This document shows positions 42,723 to 51,443 of a stretch of DNA of 64,000 nucleotides, piece after piece. Position 1 is the first letter of the stretch. Every line of letters begins with the position of its first letter. The notes beneath the pieces were generated by a model. That model had not been told where the DNA came from. It saw only the letters and a program-made list of their open reading frames with translations, and did not search any database. The stretch comes from an uncultured Opitutia bacterium (GTDB taxonomy: Bacteria; Verrucomicrobiota; Verrucomicrobiia; Opitutales; UBA953): positions 336,176-400,175 of the forward strand of contig CAMFKE010000002.1 of assembly GCA_945957395.1 (NCBI GenBank), in the 5' to 3' direction. A program made the position numbers and the translations under genes.

Positions 42723-45700
42723 ATGCTTCCCGACCGCCCCATCCGCGTCGCGACCTCCCGCCGCGGAGGCTTCTCGCTCGTGCTCTCGCTCACGGTCATG
42801 TCCATGCTGCTGCTCCTTTGCATCGGCGCGGCGGCCCTCCTGGCCATCGAGCTTCGAGCCTCACGCGCCTCGGCCGCATACGCGCGCGCGCGGCTCAACG
42901 CCGTGGCCGGCGCGCGCGTCGCGCTGGGGCAGCTTCAATTGCTCGCGGGGCCCGACCAGAGAATCACGGCGCCGGCGGACCTTATGGGAGGCGGCGGGGC
43001 GAACAAGTCGCTGCCGGCAGCCGCGGCGAACGCCTTCAGGCGGCGATGGACGGGCGTGTGGTCCTCCGGCGGCATGAATCAGTCCAAATTGCACGACTGG
43101 TCACCGGGCACCCCGGACAAGAAGCCGTTCGCGGGGTGGTTGGTCTCCGGAGCCGACGCCAAAGGCGCCTACTCGCCGCTCGAAAACCCGATGTCGCGCG
43201 ACAGCGTCTCGCAGTCGGGAAGCGCCGACAAGACCCTCGCGGCGGCCACCTCGGAGCCGGTCGCCGGCGAGGTCCTTATCGTGGGCAACGGAAGCGTCGG
43301 CGACGGCGGCGAAAGCCGGGGGGACTTTGTCAAAGTGCCACGCGTTCGCCTGGAGGACGGAGCCGGTCGGCCGCAGGGCGGCTTCGCCTACTGGGTGAGC
43401 GACGAGGGGCAAAAAGCCACGCTGACCGTATCCGACGCCCTCTCCGGATCGGCCGACAGCAAGCTGCGCTTCAGCGATGTCTCGGACGCCGAACGACGCC
43501 TGCGCACGGGCGTCGCCGGACGCCCCGCCATCGGCCTCGTCAAAGACAGCACGGGCAAGGCGCTCTTTCCCGATTTCGCGACGGCACGCGCGGCGGACAT
43601 CCGGGAGGCCAACGCGCAGGGAGGCCAAGCCTCGCGCCACACGCTGCTGGAAAACGGCGTCGGCACCCGGGCGACTTTCCTGAACTGGTACGCCCTGCGC
43701 GGCGGCAATGCGACGGCCGACGCCGAGTCGCTCAAAAAGAGCTTCCACCATGTGACGGCGTTCAACAAGGGGCTGCTGACCGACACGCGCAACGGGGGTC
43801 TCAAATTCGACCTCTCCACCGCGTTCGAGATGCCGTTCGAGGACTTCAAAAAGCTCCCGCAACTCATGCCGCTCGGGTCGAACTCCGACACCCTGCCGGT
43901 GCAAAGCAAAGTGACGGCGGGAGCGCCCTACAATCCGCCGGAGCTGCTCAGCCAGTGGTCTGGAAGGCAGGTCGGGTATGTGTTCGAAATGGCGGCCCCG
44001 GCGGGCAACGGGAACCTGCGAGGCCCCACCTGGGACCTGCTTCGCAACCACTACCGGCTCTACAAGCGCGAGCGTGAAACGATGAGCGGGCTGATGCCGG
44101 GCATCGCCGACGACGAATGGGCCGCACGCGGCGCCGAACCCTTTTCCTTCGCCTACTCGGGAGCGGCCTTCACCGCCGACAAGATGGGCGGGGGCGCCGG
44201 CGACGCTTCGCAAAAATTCAACGCCGCCTCCCTTCAACCGGTCTGGCTGGGGGACGCCGCGACCTCATTGGGCGCGACCGCATACAGCGTCCCCGGAAAC
44301 GGCGCCATCGCGCCGGCCACCACGGCGGCGCTCTCGCCGCGCGTGATCCGCATACAGCTGCGCTTCAGCCTGATCTTCCTTCAGGACAGCATCGGCATCG
44401 GGGTCGATCCGATCGTGTTCCTGCACAACCCCTACGATGTGCCCATACGCTTCCAGGGCATCTCCTGCACCTTCTCCTCGATGAACAATGTGCTGTTCAC
44501 CCTCCGTCGCAGCGTGGACGACGCCATCGTCGCCAAGGTGACCCTCGGCGATGTGTTCCAGGACAAAACCTACGGGGCGCCGTTCAACAATGCCAAGGAA
44601 AGCAACAAACGAGGCATCATCTTCCGCGTGCTCCCGACGGGCCGCAGCATCGACGCCGCGCCCGCCACGACACTGCGCCTCGAGCCGGGCGAAGTGCGCG
44701 TGGCCTCCTGCGGCGCCACCGGAAACAGCTGGCAGCTCAATGACAGCTTATCCAATTCGAATTTCATCCCCGGGGACATCGCGGAATACGGCACCAAGCT
44801 GAGCTTCCTCATCCAGTCGCGGGTGTTCGATCCCGCGCTCGGCGCAGCGGCGGGCGAGTACTTGGCGAAAAACCAGACCAACGACAAAACCCTGCAGGCG
44901 CGCATCACCAAGGTCATCAGCCCCGCGCCTTTGCCCGGCAGCACCACGCCCCCGGCGCAGTCGCCGCTATATGTGGAAATGAGCACCGTCGACGACAGGC
45001 CGACGACCCAAAGCGGCAAAAACAAGATGGTCAGCTTCGACATCCACCTGCTGCGGCCGGAAAACTACTTCAATATCGGCAAAAGCCTTCGTCGCAGCTT
45101 CCACGGCGCCAGCCAGCGCGGCCAGGAGGCGGCCTATTATGATGTGGGCGACGACCACCTGCTGCAGCGCATCAACATCAATCTGGCGCAGGGGCCTCAC
45201 GCCCCGGGCAATGTCGTGGTCCGATCCAACGACATCAGCCGCGACCCGATTTTCTTCCCGGTCGGCAAAGACCTTCCCTCCGGCAAAACGCACTTCGCCC
45301 TCATGGATGTGCGCATGCGGTCGGCCGCAGACTCGGTCCAGTCGCCCCCCTACGCCCAAGCGGCGCCCTCGCTCATCCCGCTGATCGGCAACCCGCGCGC
45401 CACGCTGGCGGACCCTCGGAATGCGGAAGGACAACAGAGCACCTCGGCGACGGCCCCCATGTGGCAGTGCACCTTCGAAAAAGCCGATGTGATGACCAAC
45501 TTCCCACTGGCCAACGACAAGGACGGCAAACCCACCCGCTCCTACTGGGGGCGCGACTTCGCCCCCTCCGGAGACCTGAGTGTCATCCTGCACGAGGTGC
45601 CCAGGCTGCCCGGCGTTTCCCTTGCCGCATTGGGCCATGCCGATGTCGCGACGCTGGACAACCAGCCGTCGCTACACCTGGGCAACTCCTACCCGAACCC

Positions 45701-46790
45701 GCAACTGCCGACCCTCGAAAAGCTCGCCCTCACCCCGACCGGCGGCGGCATCGAGCTATACGATCTGACCTTCGCCATGAACGAAGCGCTGTATGACCGC
45801 TACTTCTTCTCCGGGCTGGCGTGGAAGAGCGACGCGGCGGCCTTCGACCCGATGCCGGGCTACGCCATGCCCACCTCGCAGGACCAGGCCTTCGCCGGCC
45901 TCTTCGAATCGCAGCCCAAGAACCCCTTCCTGAACAAGACCGTCCGCTTCGAAAAAGCCTACGCCAACGCGGACGGCTTCAAGTCGCCCGCCAAGCTGGC
46001 GCGCCAACTCTCGGTCCCCGGCGCCTTCAATGTGAACTCAACCTCGGTCGAAGCCTGGAAAGCCCTGCTCGGCTCGTTGGGTAACGAGGTGAGCCCCGGA
46101 GCGCAATCCGACCCGGGCAGCCCGTACCTGTTCAGCCGCATGCTCACCCCTCCGATCAACGCGGCGGATAAAATCTTCTCCAACCCCGCCAAACTCACGG
46201 ACGGGCAGATTGAAAAAATCGCCACCGAGCTGGTGAACGAAGTGCGCCGTCGCGGCCCGTTCATGAGCCTGGCCGACTTCGTGAATCGCCGTCTCGACAA
46301 TGCCCCGGAAGCGGGCGGCAAAGGCGCCCTCCAGGCCGCCCTCGACAAGGCGGCCCTTCCGGACGCGGCGCTCCCGCCCCTGCCGGAGAACCCCAAGTTC
46401 CCCCAGTTGAAACATTATGGGACGAACGGGAAAGCGCCCTCACCGGTGTCCGGCAACCTTGGCCAGGTGCTTCAAATGGACATCCTGAACGCCCTGGGCT
46501 GCGTCCTCACCCCGCGCTCCGACACCTTCGTCATCCGCGCCTACGGCGACTCGGAGGAGGGAGGAGCGCGAGCCGTATGCGAACTGGTGGTGACCCGCAC
46601 CCCGGAATGGGTGAAGGAAACCGACGCCCCGGATGCCCTCGTGCCCAACCCCGGCTATCGCTCCGATTCCCCGGAATTCCCGATACGCTCCCAATTCATG
46701 CGCAACCCGGAACTTAAGGCGCCCAACCGCCTGCTCGGGCGCCGCTACAGGATCGTGTCTCAACGCTGGCTCGACGCCTCGGAAATCTAA
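42723..46790 (+). CDS. Giant pseudopilin-like protein, Verru_Chthon cassette A type (unit 3)
   Basis: The 1355-residue protein, the longest of the three, starts at ATG 42723 (MLPDRPIRVATSRRGG), the start that aligns with unit 2; an upstream ATG at 42621 would prepend 34 unrelated residues. N-terminus: G16|F17SLVLSLTVMSMLLLLCIGAAALLAIELRA. Conserved blocks are FAYWVSDEGQKATLTV (about 225), PGAFNVNSTSVEAWKALLG, RRRGPFMSLADFVNRRL, SDTFVIRAYGDS and LGRRYRIVSQRWL at the C-terminus. The middle is poorly conserved between copies. It is followed by its partner gene 14 bp downstream. Same family and uncertainty as units 1 and 2. Confidence 0.82.
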   Translation: MLPDRPIRVATSRRGGFSLVLSLTVMSMLLLLCIGAAALLAIELRASRASAAYARARLNAVAGARVALGQLQLLAGPDQRITAPADLMGGGGANKSLPAAAANAFRRRWTGVWSSGGMNQSKLHDWSPGTPDKKPFAGWLVSGADAKGAYSPLENPMSRDSVSQSGSADKTLAAATSEPVAGEVLIVGNGSVGDGGESRGDFVKVPRVRLEDGAGRPQGGFAYWVSDEGQKATLTVSDALSGSADSKLRFSDVSDAERRLRTGVAGRPAIGLVKDSTGKALFPDFATARAADIREANAQGGQASRHTLLENGVGTRATFLNWYALRGGNATADAESLKKSFHHVTAFNKGLLTDTRNGGLKFDLSTAFEMPFEDFKKLPQLMPLGSNSDTLPVQSKVTAGAPYNPPELLSQWSGRQVGYVFEMAAPAGNGNLRGPTWDLLRNHYRLYKRERETMSGLMPGIADDEWAARGAEPFSFAYSGAAFTADKMGGGAGDASQKFNAASLQPVWLGDAATSLGATAYSVPGNGAIAPATTAALSPRVIRIQLRFSLIFLQDSIGIGVDPIVFLHNPYDVPIRFQGISCTFSSMNNVLFTLRRSVDDAIVAKVTLGDVFQDKTYGAPFNNAKESNKRGIIFRVLPTGRSIDAAPATTLRLEPGEVRVASCGATGNSWQLNDSLSNSNFIPGDIAEYGTKLSFLIQSRVFDPALGAAAGEYLAKNQTNDKTLQARITKVISPAPLPGSTTPPAQSPLYVEMSTVDDRPTTQSGKNKMVSFDIHLLRPENYFNIGKSLRRSFHGASQRGQEAAYYDVGDDHLLQRININLAQGPHAPGNVVVRSNDISRDPIFFPVGKDLPSGKTHFALMDVRMRSAADSVQSPPYAQAAPSLIPLIGNPRATLADPRNAEGQQSTSATAPMWQCTFEKADVMTNFPLANDKDGKPTRSYWGRDFAPSGDLSVILHEVPRLPGVSLAALGHADVATLDNQPSLHLGNSYPNPQLPTLEKLALTPTGGGIELYDLTFAMNEALYDRYFFSGLAWKSDAAAFDPMPGYAMPTSQDQAFAGLFESQPKNPFLNKTVRFEKAYANADGFKSPAKLARQLSVPGAFNVNSTSVEAWKALLGSLGNEVSPGAQSDPGSPYLFSRMLTPPINAADKIFSNPAKLTDGQIEKIATELVNEVRRRGPFMSLADFVNRRLDNAPEAGGKGALQAALDKAALPDAALPPLPENPKFPQLKHYGTNGKAPSPVSGNLGQVLQMDILNALGCVLTPRSDTFVIRAYGDSEEGGARAVCELVVTRTPEWVKETDAPDALVPNPGYRSDSPEFPIRSQFMRNPELKAPNRLLGRRYRIVSQRWLDASEI
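42786..42832 (+). repeat. 47-nt block identical between cassette units 2 and 3 (copy in unit 3)
   Basis: Identical to 38059-38105; encodes the N-terminal hydrophobic helix of the giant protein. Confidence 0.85.
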
Positions 46791-46804
46791 CGCCCCCTCT
46801 TCCC

Positions 46805-47587
46805 ATGATTTGCCCCTCACGCCTCATCCCGGGCCTGCTATGCCTCGTTCCGGCACTCGCCTTCTGCGCTCCCGAAAAAACGACCAGGCGTCTGCGATTC
46901 GCCTTTTGGGAACGCCCGTCCGCCCGGGTGCAACTGGCGATCGCGGAAGAGAAGAAGATTCTCCCCATCAGGCCCTATACCATGTGCTTCATGGACGAAG
47001 TGAATTATGCCGGCACGAACACCCCGACCTTGCTTCGCAAAGTCGAGTCCGCAGCCGCTGATAAAACAGGCCCGCAAAAGGCCCGTGATGAAAACAAAGA
47101 GGAATGGGTCGCGTGCGGCAGCATAAACCTCGGCGGTGCAACATCCTCCCATTGCGATGTCCTGCTGGTTCCCTCCGGCGCCAACACCTGGACCGGATAC
47201 GCCTTCGATGTCGGCGAGAAAAACTTCCCCTGGGGAGGTGTCCGCCTGATCAACCTGACTGCGGATCACCTTTCCGGTACCTTCAACGGTCGCCCCGTCA
47301 AAGCCGCCCCTCAACAGCAAGTGCTGTTGCCGTATGTTTTTCAAAAAGAAGAGCCCGAGGTCGGCATGCTCATCCTCTCCAAACAAGACAGCGACGGGCC
47401 CAAAACCGTGATTTCAAACCCCGGGATGTTTTCCGGAAAAACGCGTACCACGCTGTTCCTGATTCAAAACAATTCCACGCCCAACCAAGTTCGCCATGAG
47501 ACAAGAAGCATCGTGGAAACAAAGCCTGAAAAAGAAATCGAGATGCCTGCACTACGGACGCCCCGCGGAAATATCGGAAAAAAGTAA
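46805..47587 (+). CDS. Small exported partner of giant cassette protein 3
   Basis: The 260-residue protein has a signal peptide (MICPSRLIPGLLCLVPALAF, cleavage close to Cys21-Ala22). The mature protein is mostly beta with NFPWGGVRLINLTADHLSG, matching the unit 1 partner, and a C-terminal basic tail. Conserved order is hydrophobic signal, variable region, F-P-W/Y-G-x-V-x-x-x-N-L-T block, then the C-terminal region. It starts 14 bp after the giant gene and is followed by a terminator. No enzymatic motif is visible; it may be an assembly or anchoring subunit for the giant protein (inference). Confidence 0.72.
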   Translation: MICPSRLIPGLLCLVPALAFCAPEKTTRRLRFAFWERPSARVQLAIAEEKKILPIRPYTMCFMDEVNYAGTNTPTLLRKVESAAADKTGPQKARDENKEEWVACGSINLGGATSSHCDVLLVPSGANTWTGYAFDVGEKNFPWGGVRLINLTADHLSGTFNGRPVKAAPQQQVLLPYVFQKEEPEVGMLILSKQDSDGPKTVISNPGMFSGKTRTTLFLIQNNSTPNQVRHETRSIVETKPEKEIEMPALRTPRGNIGKK

Positions 47588-47620
47588 CCATTACAGCCCC
47601 CTGCCGCATCGCCGCTTTGC

Positions 47621-47651
47621 AAGGCCCGCCCCTCACCGGGCGGCCTTTTTT
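47621..47651 (+). terminator. Terminator of cassette unit 3
   Basis: A GC stem (from 47621, right arm ending near 47646) with a CTCACC loop and a six-T run, nearly identical in sequence to 42541-42569. One extra C is inserted in the left arm. Confidence 0.9.
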
Positions 47652-47731
47652 CATGCCAGGGCCCGAGGCGCAGCGCCCGGTTGACTCCCGAAGGGAACCC
47701 GGCTCGATACCGGCGGTCATTTCCCCCTTAC

Positions 47732-49936
47732 ATGAACTTTACCCGCCCCTTCCCTTCCTCCCGCAAGGCGCGCCTTCGCCGAGGCTCCGCCGCCTTCACC
47801 TTCCTGCTGCTGGTCCTCATCGGCGGCATCGGTTTCACCGGCTATGTGCTCTGGCAGGACCGAGAGCGCGAACGCATCGCCCAGGAGGCGCAGGCGCAAG
47901 AGGCGGCCGCCAAGGAGGCGGCAACACCGCCCAAGCCCAGCCTGGCCGAAGGCCTGCCCGAGATCGTCATCACGGAGAAGGCGCCCAAGCCACCCGAGGA
48001 ACCCGAAGTGGTCCTGCCTCCGCTGCCCCCTCTGCCCAAGCTGACCGAACAGGCCGCGCTGCCGCGCACCGGCATCGACGAGCTGGTGGAAGGGCGCAAC
48101 CTGCTCTCCACCCTTTCGCGCTCCAACTACAAGTTCTCCCCGGCCATCGCCTCCGCCTACATCAAGTACGCCAAGGCCAAGGCCATCGCCGAGTCGCGCG
48201 CCCTGAACAAGGCCATCCCCGCTGACTTCCTGGCCTGGATCGACGCCAACCCGGAGATCGCCCTCACCGTCTACGGCACGCGCCCCGACCCCACCAATGT
48301 CCTCCTGCGCCTGCGCTCGCTGGAAATCGACGCCGGCCGCGAGGCGGTGCGCTCCAAGTACACCCAGCTCGCCCTCGCCACGGCCGTCGTGAACTCGAGC
48401 GACGGCGAAGACATCGATGTCTCCACGCGCCCCGAACTGAAGCTGACCATCCCCGGCGACCCGCGCAAGCCGGTGGACACCAAGGACCCGAAGCGGACCT
48501 TGGACATGAACGACCACATCATCAACTTCCTCAACGACCATGAGCCCATCCAGGGCGATATCGTCGGCGGCATGAAGGAGGCGCTGCCGGAGCTCGTCTA
48601 CGACTCCAAGGGCGTGGCCACCTCGTACACCGCCAAGAAGGGCAAGAAGAGCGAGCCCAACAAGGTGAAGCGCAAGGTCATCGCCGCCGATGTGCTCGCC
48701 AGCCGCAAGCTGCAGCTGGAGTTCAACGCCTACATGAAGTCCAAGGGCTTCGATGTGAACATCGACTGCGGCGACCATGTCATCCACCCCGGACTGGGCA
48801 TGATGCTCGTGCCCATGGGCAACAACCACCCGGACGGCATCCAGACCGACAAGAAGGACGGCATCCTGGAGGCCTACCGGATGTTCAAGACCGCCTACGA
48901 GGAAAAGGGCCTGCTCGCCCGCCGCGACCCGTCCGCCACGCCGGCGGAGCGCTTCGCCTACATCCTCATGAACGACAAGCGCCTGCCGAAAACCTACGGC
49001 AACGGCAAGAAGGTGCCCTCGTTCCCGCTCACCGCCCCCTGGCCCATGCTCGCCCTGCTCGCCGCCGACGGCCAGCCTCTGCGCGAGCGCGAAGACCTCT
49101 TCGAACGCCTCAAGCGCGGCGAGTTCCACACCTACGGCGAGTACATCGGCCCCATCGCCCAGCAGTACGACCTGCAAAGCGCCCGCCGACTGGCCCCGTA
49201 CGACTTCGGCTACGGCTCCTTCCAGATGATGCTCAAGGACGGCGGCGTCTGCGGCACCATGGCCACCATGTGCGTGCGCTCCTACAACATGGCCAACATC
49301 CCCGCCAGCACCGCCGGCCAGCCCGGCCACTGCGCCCTCATCTTCGCCGCCGCCGACGGTAAGAAGTACACCTACAAGGGCGGACAGTATGTGACCGGCG
49401 GTCACGACAAGACCAACCCGCACATGGTCTGGTCCTTCGACGGCGAGGACAAGCGCCGCCCGATGTACTACCACCTCTCCGTGCCCAACGCCGTCAATGT
49501 GAGCCTGCGCTCCTTCCTCGAATCCACCGTCGCGCTGCGCCTCTACAAGGAGCTGCCCGAAGCCGACCGCGAGAAGTACGGACTGGAGTTCCTGTCCTCG
49601 GCCCTGACCCACAACCCGTACAACATCGCCGTGGCCATGGAGGTGCTCACCAACACCACGAACTCCGACACCCTCGTGAAGCTCTGGCAGCGCTTCTCCG
49701 CCGCCGTGATTTCCAACGCCGCGGCCGCCGGCGAAACCAAGGACGGCGGACTGTACCTCAAGTCGGTGCGCTCCCGCATGACCGACCACCTCGCCAAGCT
49801 GCCCGAGCCCACCGACAAAAACCTCGCACGCGAAGCGGCCAAGCTGATCAAGCAGCGCGCCGACGAGGTGGCCGCCGAGGCCGAGGAGGAACGCAAGAAG
49901 GCCGAAGCCGAAGCCGCCAAGAAGGCCAAGGCCTGA
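47732..49936 (+). CDS. Membrane-anchored protein with transglutaminase-like Cys/His core
   Basis: The 734-residue protein starts at ATG 47732. A basic N-terminus (SSRKARLRRG) and one transmembrane helix (about 21-40, FTFLLLVLIGGIGFTGYVLW) are followed by an Ala/Glu- and Pro-rich linker (45-105). The large soluble region, presumably periplasmic, contains DGGVCGTMATMCVRSYNMA (Cys507) and then GQPGHCALIF (His533), spaced and patterned like the Cys and His of transglutaminase-like cysteine enzymes. The C-terminus is a charged coiled-coil tail rich in A, E and K. It lies just downstream of cassette unit 3 on the same strand but beyond its terminator. I cannot name a family; a protein-processing or crosslinking role is inference. 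Confidence 0.7.
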   Translation: MNFTRPFPSSRKARLRRGSAAFTFLLLVLIGGIGFTGYVLWQDRERERIAQEAQAQEAAAKEAATPPKPSLAEGLPEIVITEKAPKPPEEPEVVLPPLPPLPKLTEQAALPRTGIDELVEGRNLLSTLSRSNYKFSPAIASAYIKYAKAKAIAESRALNKAIPADFLAWIDANPEIALTVYGTRPDPTNVLLRLRSLEIDAGREAVRSKYTQLALATAVVNSSDGEDIDVSTRPELKLTIPGDPRKPVDTKDPKRTLDMNDHIINFLNDHEPIQGDIVGGMKEALPELVYDSKGVATSYTAKKGKKSEPNKVKRKVIAADVLASRKLQLEFNAYMKSKGFDVNIDCGDHVIHPGLGMMLVPMGNNHPDGIQTDKKDGILEAYRMFKTAYEEKGLLARRDPSATPAERFAYILMNDKRLPKTYGNGKKVPSFPLTAPWPMLALLAADGQPLREREDLFERLKRGEFHTYGEYIGPIAQQYDLQSARRLAPYDFGYGSFQMMLKDGGVCGTMATMCVRSYNMANIPASTAGQPGHCALIFAAADGKKYTYKGGQYVTGGHDKTNPHMVWSFDGEDKRRPMYYHLSVPNAVNVSLRSFLESTVALRLYKELPEADREKYGLEFLSSALTHNPYNIAVAMEVLTNTTNSDTLVKLWQRFSAAVISNAAAAGETKDGGLYLKSVRSRMTDHLAKLPEPTDKNLAREAAKLIKQRADEVAAEAEEERKKAEAEAAKKAKA

Positions 49937-49946
49937 CCCTACGCTT

Positions 49947-50128
49947 CGCGATAAACCCGGATGATGCGAAGGTAACAGGGAGCAGGCAGCAGGGAGTAGG
50001 AGTCAGGCTCATTCAGGGCCGACGATAAGGTGGACGGAACTTCCCACTCCGAAAGCGCGAAGCCCGCATTCTCCTTCTGCCTGCTGCCCACTTCCTGCTC
50101 CCTCTGCATTTTCCGGGATAAAACTCGC
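49947..50128. repeat. Imperfect long inverted repeat, purine/pyrimidine biased
   Basis: Left arm about 49947-50010 and right arm about 50065-50128 are imperfect reverse complements; both contain AGGGAGCAGG and GCAGCAGG in the same order when the right arm is reverse-complemented, and both ends read CGCGA. It resembles the spacer repeat at 29863-29966 in character. Confidence 0.65.
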
Positions 50129-50139
50129 GACGACTCAAG

Positions 50140-50172
50140 CGCCCGCCGGCACACGCCCGGCGGGCGTCTTCG
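50140..50172 (+). terminator. Terminator candidate after the 734-residue membrane protein gene
   Basis: A 10-bp GC stem (50140-50149 with 50157-50166) is followed by TCTTCGTTT on the plus strand. It is about 200 bp past the stop codon. Confidence 0.65.
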
Positions 50173-50217
50173 TTTCAGGACAAGCTCCGCCGCATGCCTC
50201 CCCCCGCCCTCCTGCGC

Positions 50218-50254
50218 AAAAAAAGGCGGGCCGGCGCCCTGCGCCGGACCCGCC
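50218..50254 (-). terminator. Terminator of the outer-membrane protein gene
   Basis: A 13-bp GC stem (50225-50237 with 50241-50254, one bulged base). On the minus strand it is followed by seven T, 20 nt after the stop of the gene. Confidence 0.88.
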
Positions 50255-50274
50255 ACGATTGGCGAAAAAGGCCC

Positions 50275-50868
50275 TTAGAAACGCACCTTCACGCTCAGTT
50301 CCACGGCGTGCTGCACCGGGTTGGTGTTCCAGGCGCTATCCAGCGGGAAACCTTGGAAAAACCGATAGGCGAGTGAGACGCCGACATGCTCGTTGATGTA
50401 GGCGTTGAGCTCCGGCCTCACCTGGTAGCCGAACGCGGTGGTCGAGTCCGAGAACGCCCCCTGCTCGCCCTTGAACCCGCCCATGCCCACGCCGCCGATC
50501 AGCCCGGCTCCGAAATTGCGCGAGAAGCGGTAATCCACGCCGATGTTGGCGAACACCAAGTTGGAATCCAACGAGACATCCGCGCCGCCCAGCGTGCCCG
50601 TGGCTTCGGCGTGCAGGAACTCCACGCCGTACTTGAGCATGGTCTCACGCGTGGTATCCACCGCATTGCGATAGTATCCGGCGACATGCCCCGTGAAACC
50701 GTCATCCGCTCCGTCCACATTCGTCGCGAACAGGTAGCCCATGCCGGCATCCACCTCCCAATTCGTTTGCACGGTGGATTCCGGACGCGGTGCGGCGTAC
50801 TGGGCGTGAGCCGTTCCGGCGACGAAGGCGCTGGCGGCGGCAAGGACGAGCAGTCGATTTTTTTTCAT
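50275..50868 (-). CDS. Outer-membrane beta-barrel protein
   Basis: The 197-residue protein starts at ATG 50868 with a signal peptide (MKKNRLLVLAAASAFVAGTA, then HAQ). Alternating hydrophobic strands and glycines (VDAGMGYLFATNVDG, HVAGYYRNAVDTTRETMLKY, NIGVDYRFSRNFGAGLIGGVG) and a C-terminal strand ending AVELSVKVRF, with terminal phenylalanine, are typical of small eight-stranded barrels inserted by BamA. No specific family or ligand can be named. It is monocistronic, with its own terminator. Confidence 0.8.
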   Translation of the reverse strand: MKKNRLLVLAAASAFVAGTAHAQYAAPRPESTVQTNWEVDAGMGYLFATNVDGADDGFTGHVAGYYRNAVDTTRETMLKYGVEFLHAEATGTLGGADVSLDSNLVFANIGVDYRFSRNFGAGLIGGVGMGGFKGEQGAFSDSTTAFGYQVRPELNAYINEHVGVSLAYRFFQGFPLDSAWNTNPVQHAVELSVKVRF

Positions 50869-51086
50869 GTCGTAATGATGTTGGGTGACGCGAAAGCGCG
50901 CCGGGCAAGCTACCCCGCACCCAAGCCCGGGCAAGTCGCAACCGGCCCGATTCCAAACGCCACGCAGCCCTGTATCCACGGGAGCTTCTCAACGCCGTTT
51001 GCTTTTTTACAAAATGCCCACTCCGTAGGCGTTGCGACTATTCCCTAGACATGGATTTTTCGCGCCGGATTCACGCCCCATCCACC

Positions 51087-51341
51087 ATGAAAACGCTCAC
51101 CCTTTTCTCCGTCGGCCTCGCGCAAGGAAACAAGCTTACCCAACACGCGCGAACCATGGCGGCCTACTCCAATGAGGAGGTCAGCATCGAATCCGTCACC
51201 GACTTGTCCGTCATGACCCGCGCGGGCGTGCAAAAACTTCCCGCCGTGGCGGTGGATGGCAAAGTGGTGTGCGAAGGCCGGGTGCCCAGCGTGGACGAGC
51301 TGCGCGCCTGGGTTGAGGAGATTTCCGAGCGCGCCGCCTGA
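51087..51341 (+). CDS. Thioredoxin_3-like small protein lacking the CxxC
   Basis: The 84-residue protein from ATG 51087 (a longer frame begins at 51051). The C-terminal part, IESVTDLSVMTRAGVQKLPAVAVDGKVVCEGRVPSVDELRAWV, has the conserved core (GVQKLPAVAVDGKVVCEG) of the small thioredoxin-like (redox-active disulfide protein 2, thioredoxin_3) family. That family normally opens with a GxGCxxC motif; here the matching place reads SVGLAQGNKL, with no cysteine. The only cysteine is in KVVCEGRVPS. It is therefore unlikely to be a standard dithiol reductase. It converges with nuoI. Confidence 0.72.
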   Translation: MKTLTLFSVGLAQGNKLTQHARTMAAYSNEEVSIESVTDLSVMTRAGVQKLPAVAVDGKVVCEGRVPSVDELRAWVEEISERAA

Positions 51342-51364
51342 AACCGCGTCGGGAGACAAACGGA

Positions 51365-51397
51365 AAGCCCCGCCACGCCATACGGCGAGCGGGGCTT
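51365..51397. terminator. Hairpin terminator between the thioredoxin-like gene and nuoI
   Basis: A 9-bp stem (51365-51373 with 51389-51397) plus an inner GCC/GGC lies between convergent stops; short T-runs flank both sides. Confidence 0.7.
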
Positions 51398-51443
51398 GCT
51401 CATGCCCGATCGCCTCGTGAATGGCGATGGGCTGCGAGGCGGC

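Larger units (their letters stand above)
49937..50274. other. 338-bp intergenic region with inverted repeat and two terminators
   Basis: No gene is supported here. It holds an imperfect long inverted repeat (49947-50010 with 50065-50128), a plus-strand terminator for the upstream gene (50140-50172) and a minus-strand terminator for the outer-membrane protein gene (50218-50254). Confidence 0.75.
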
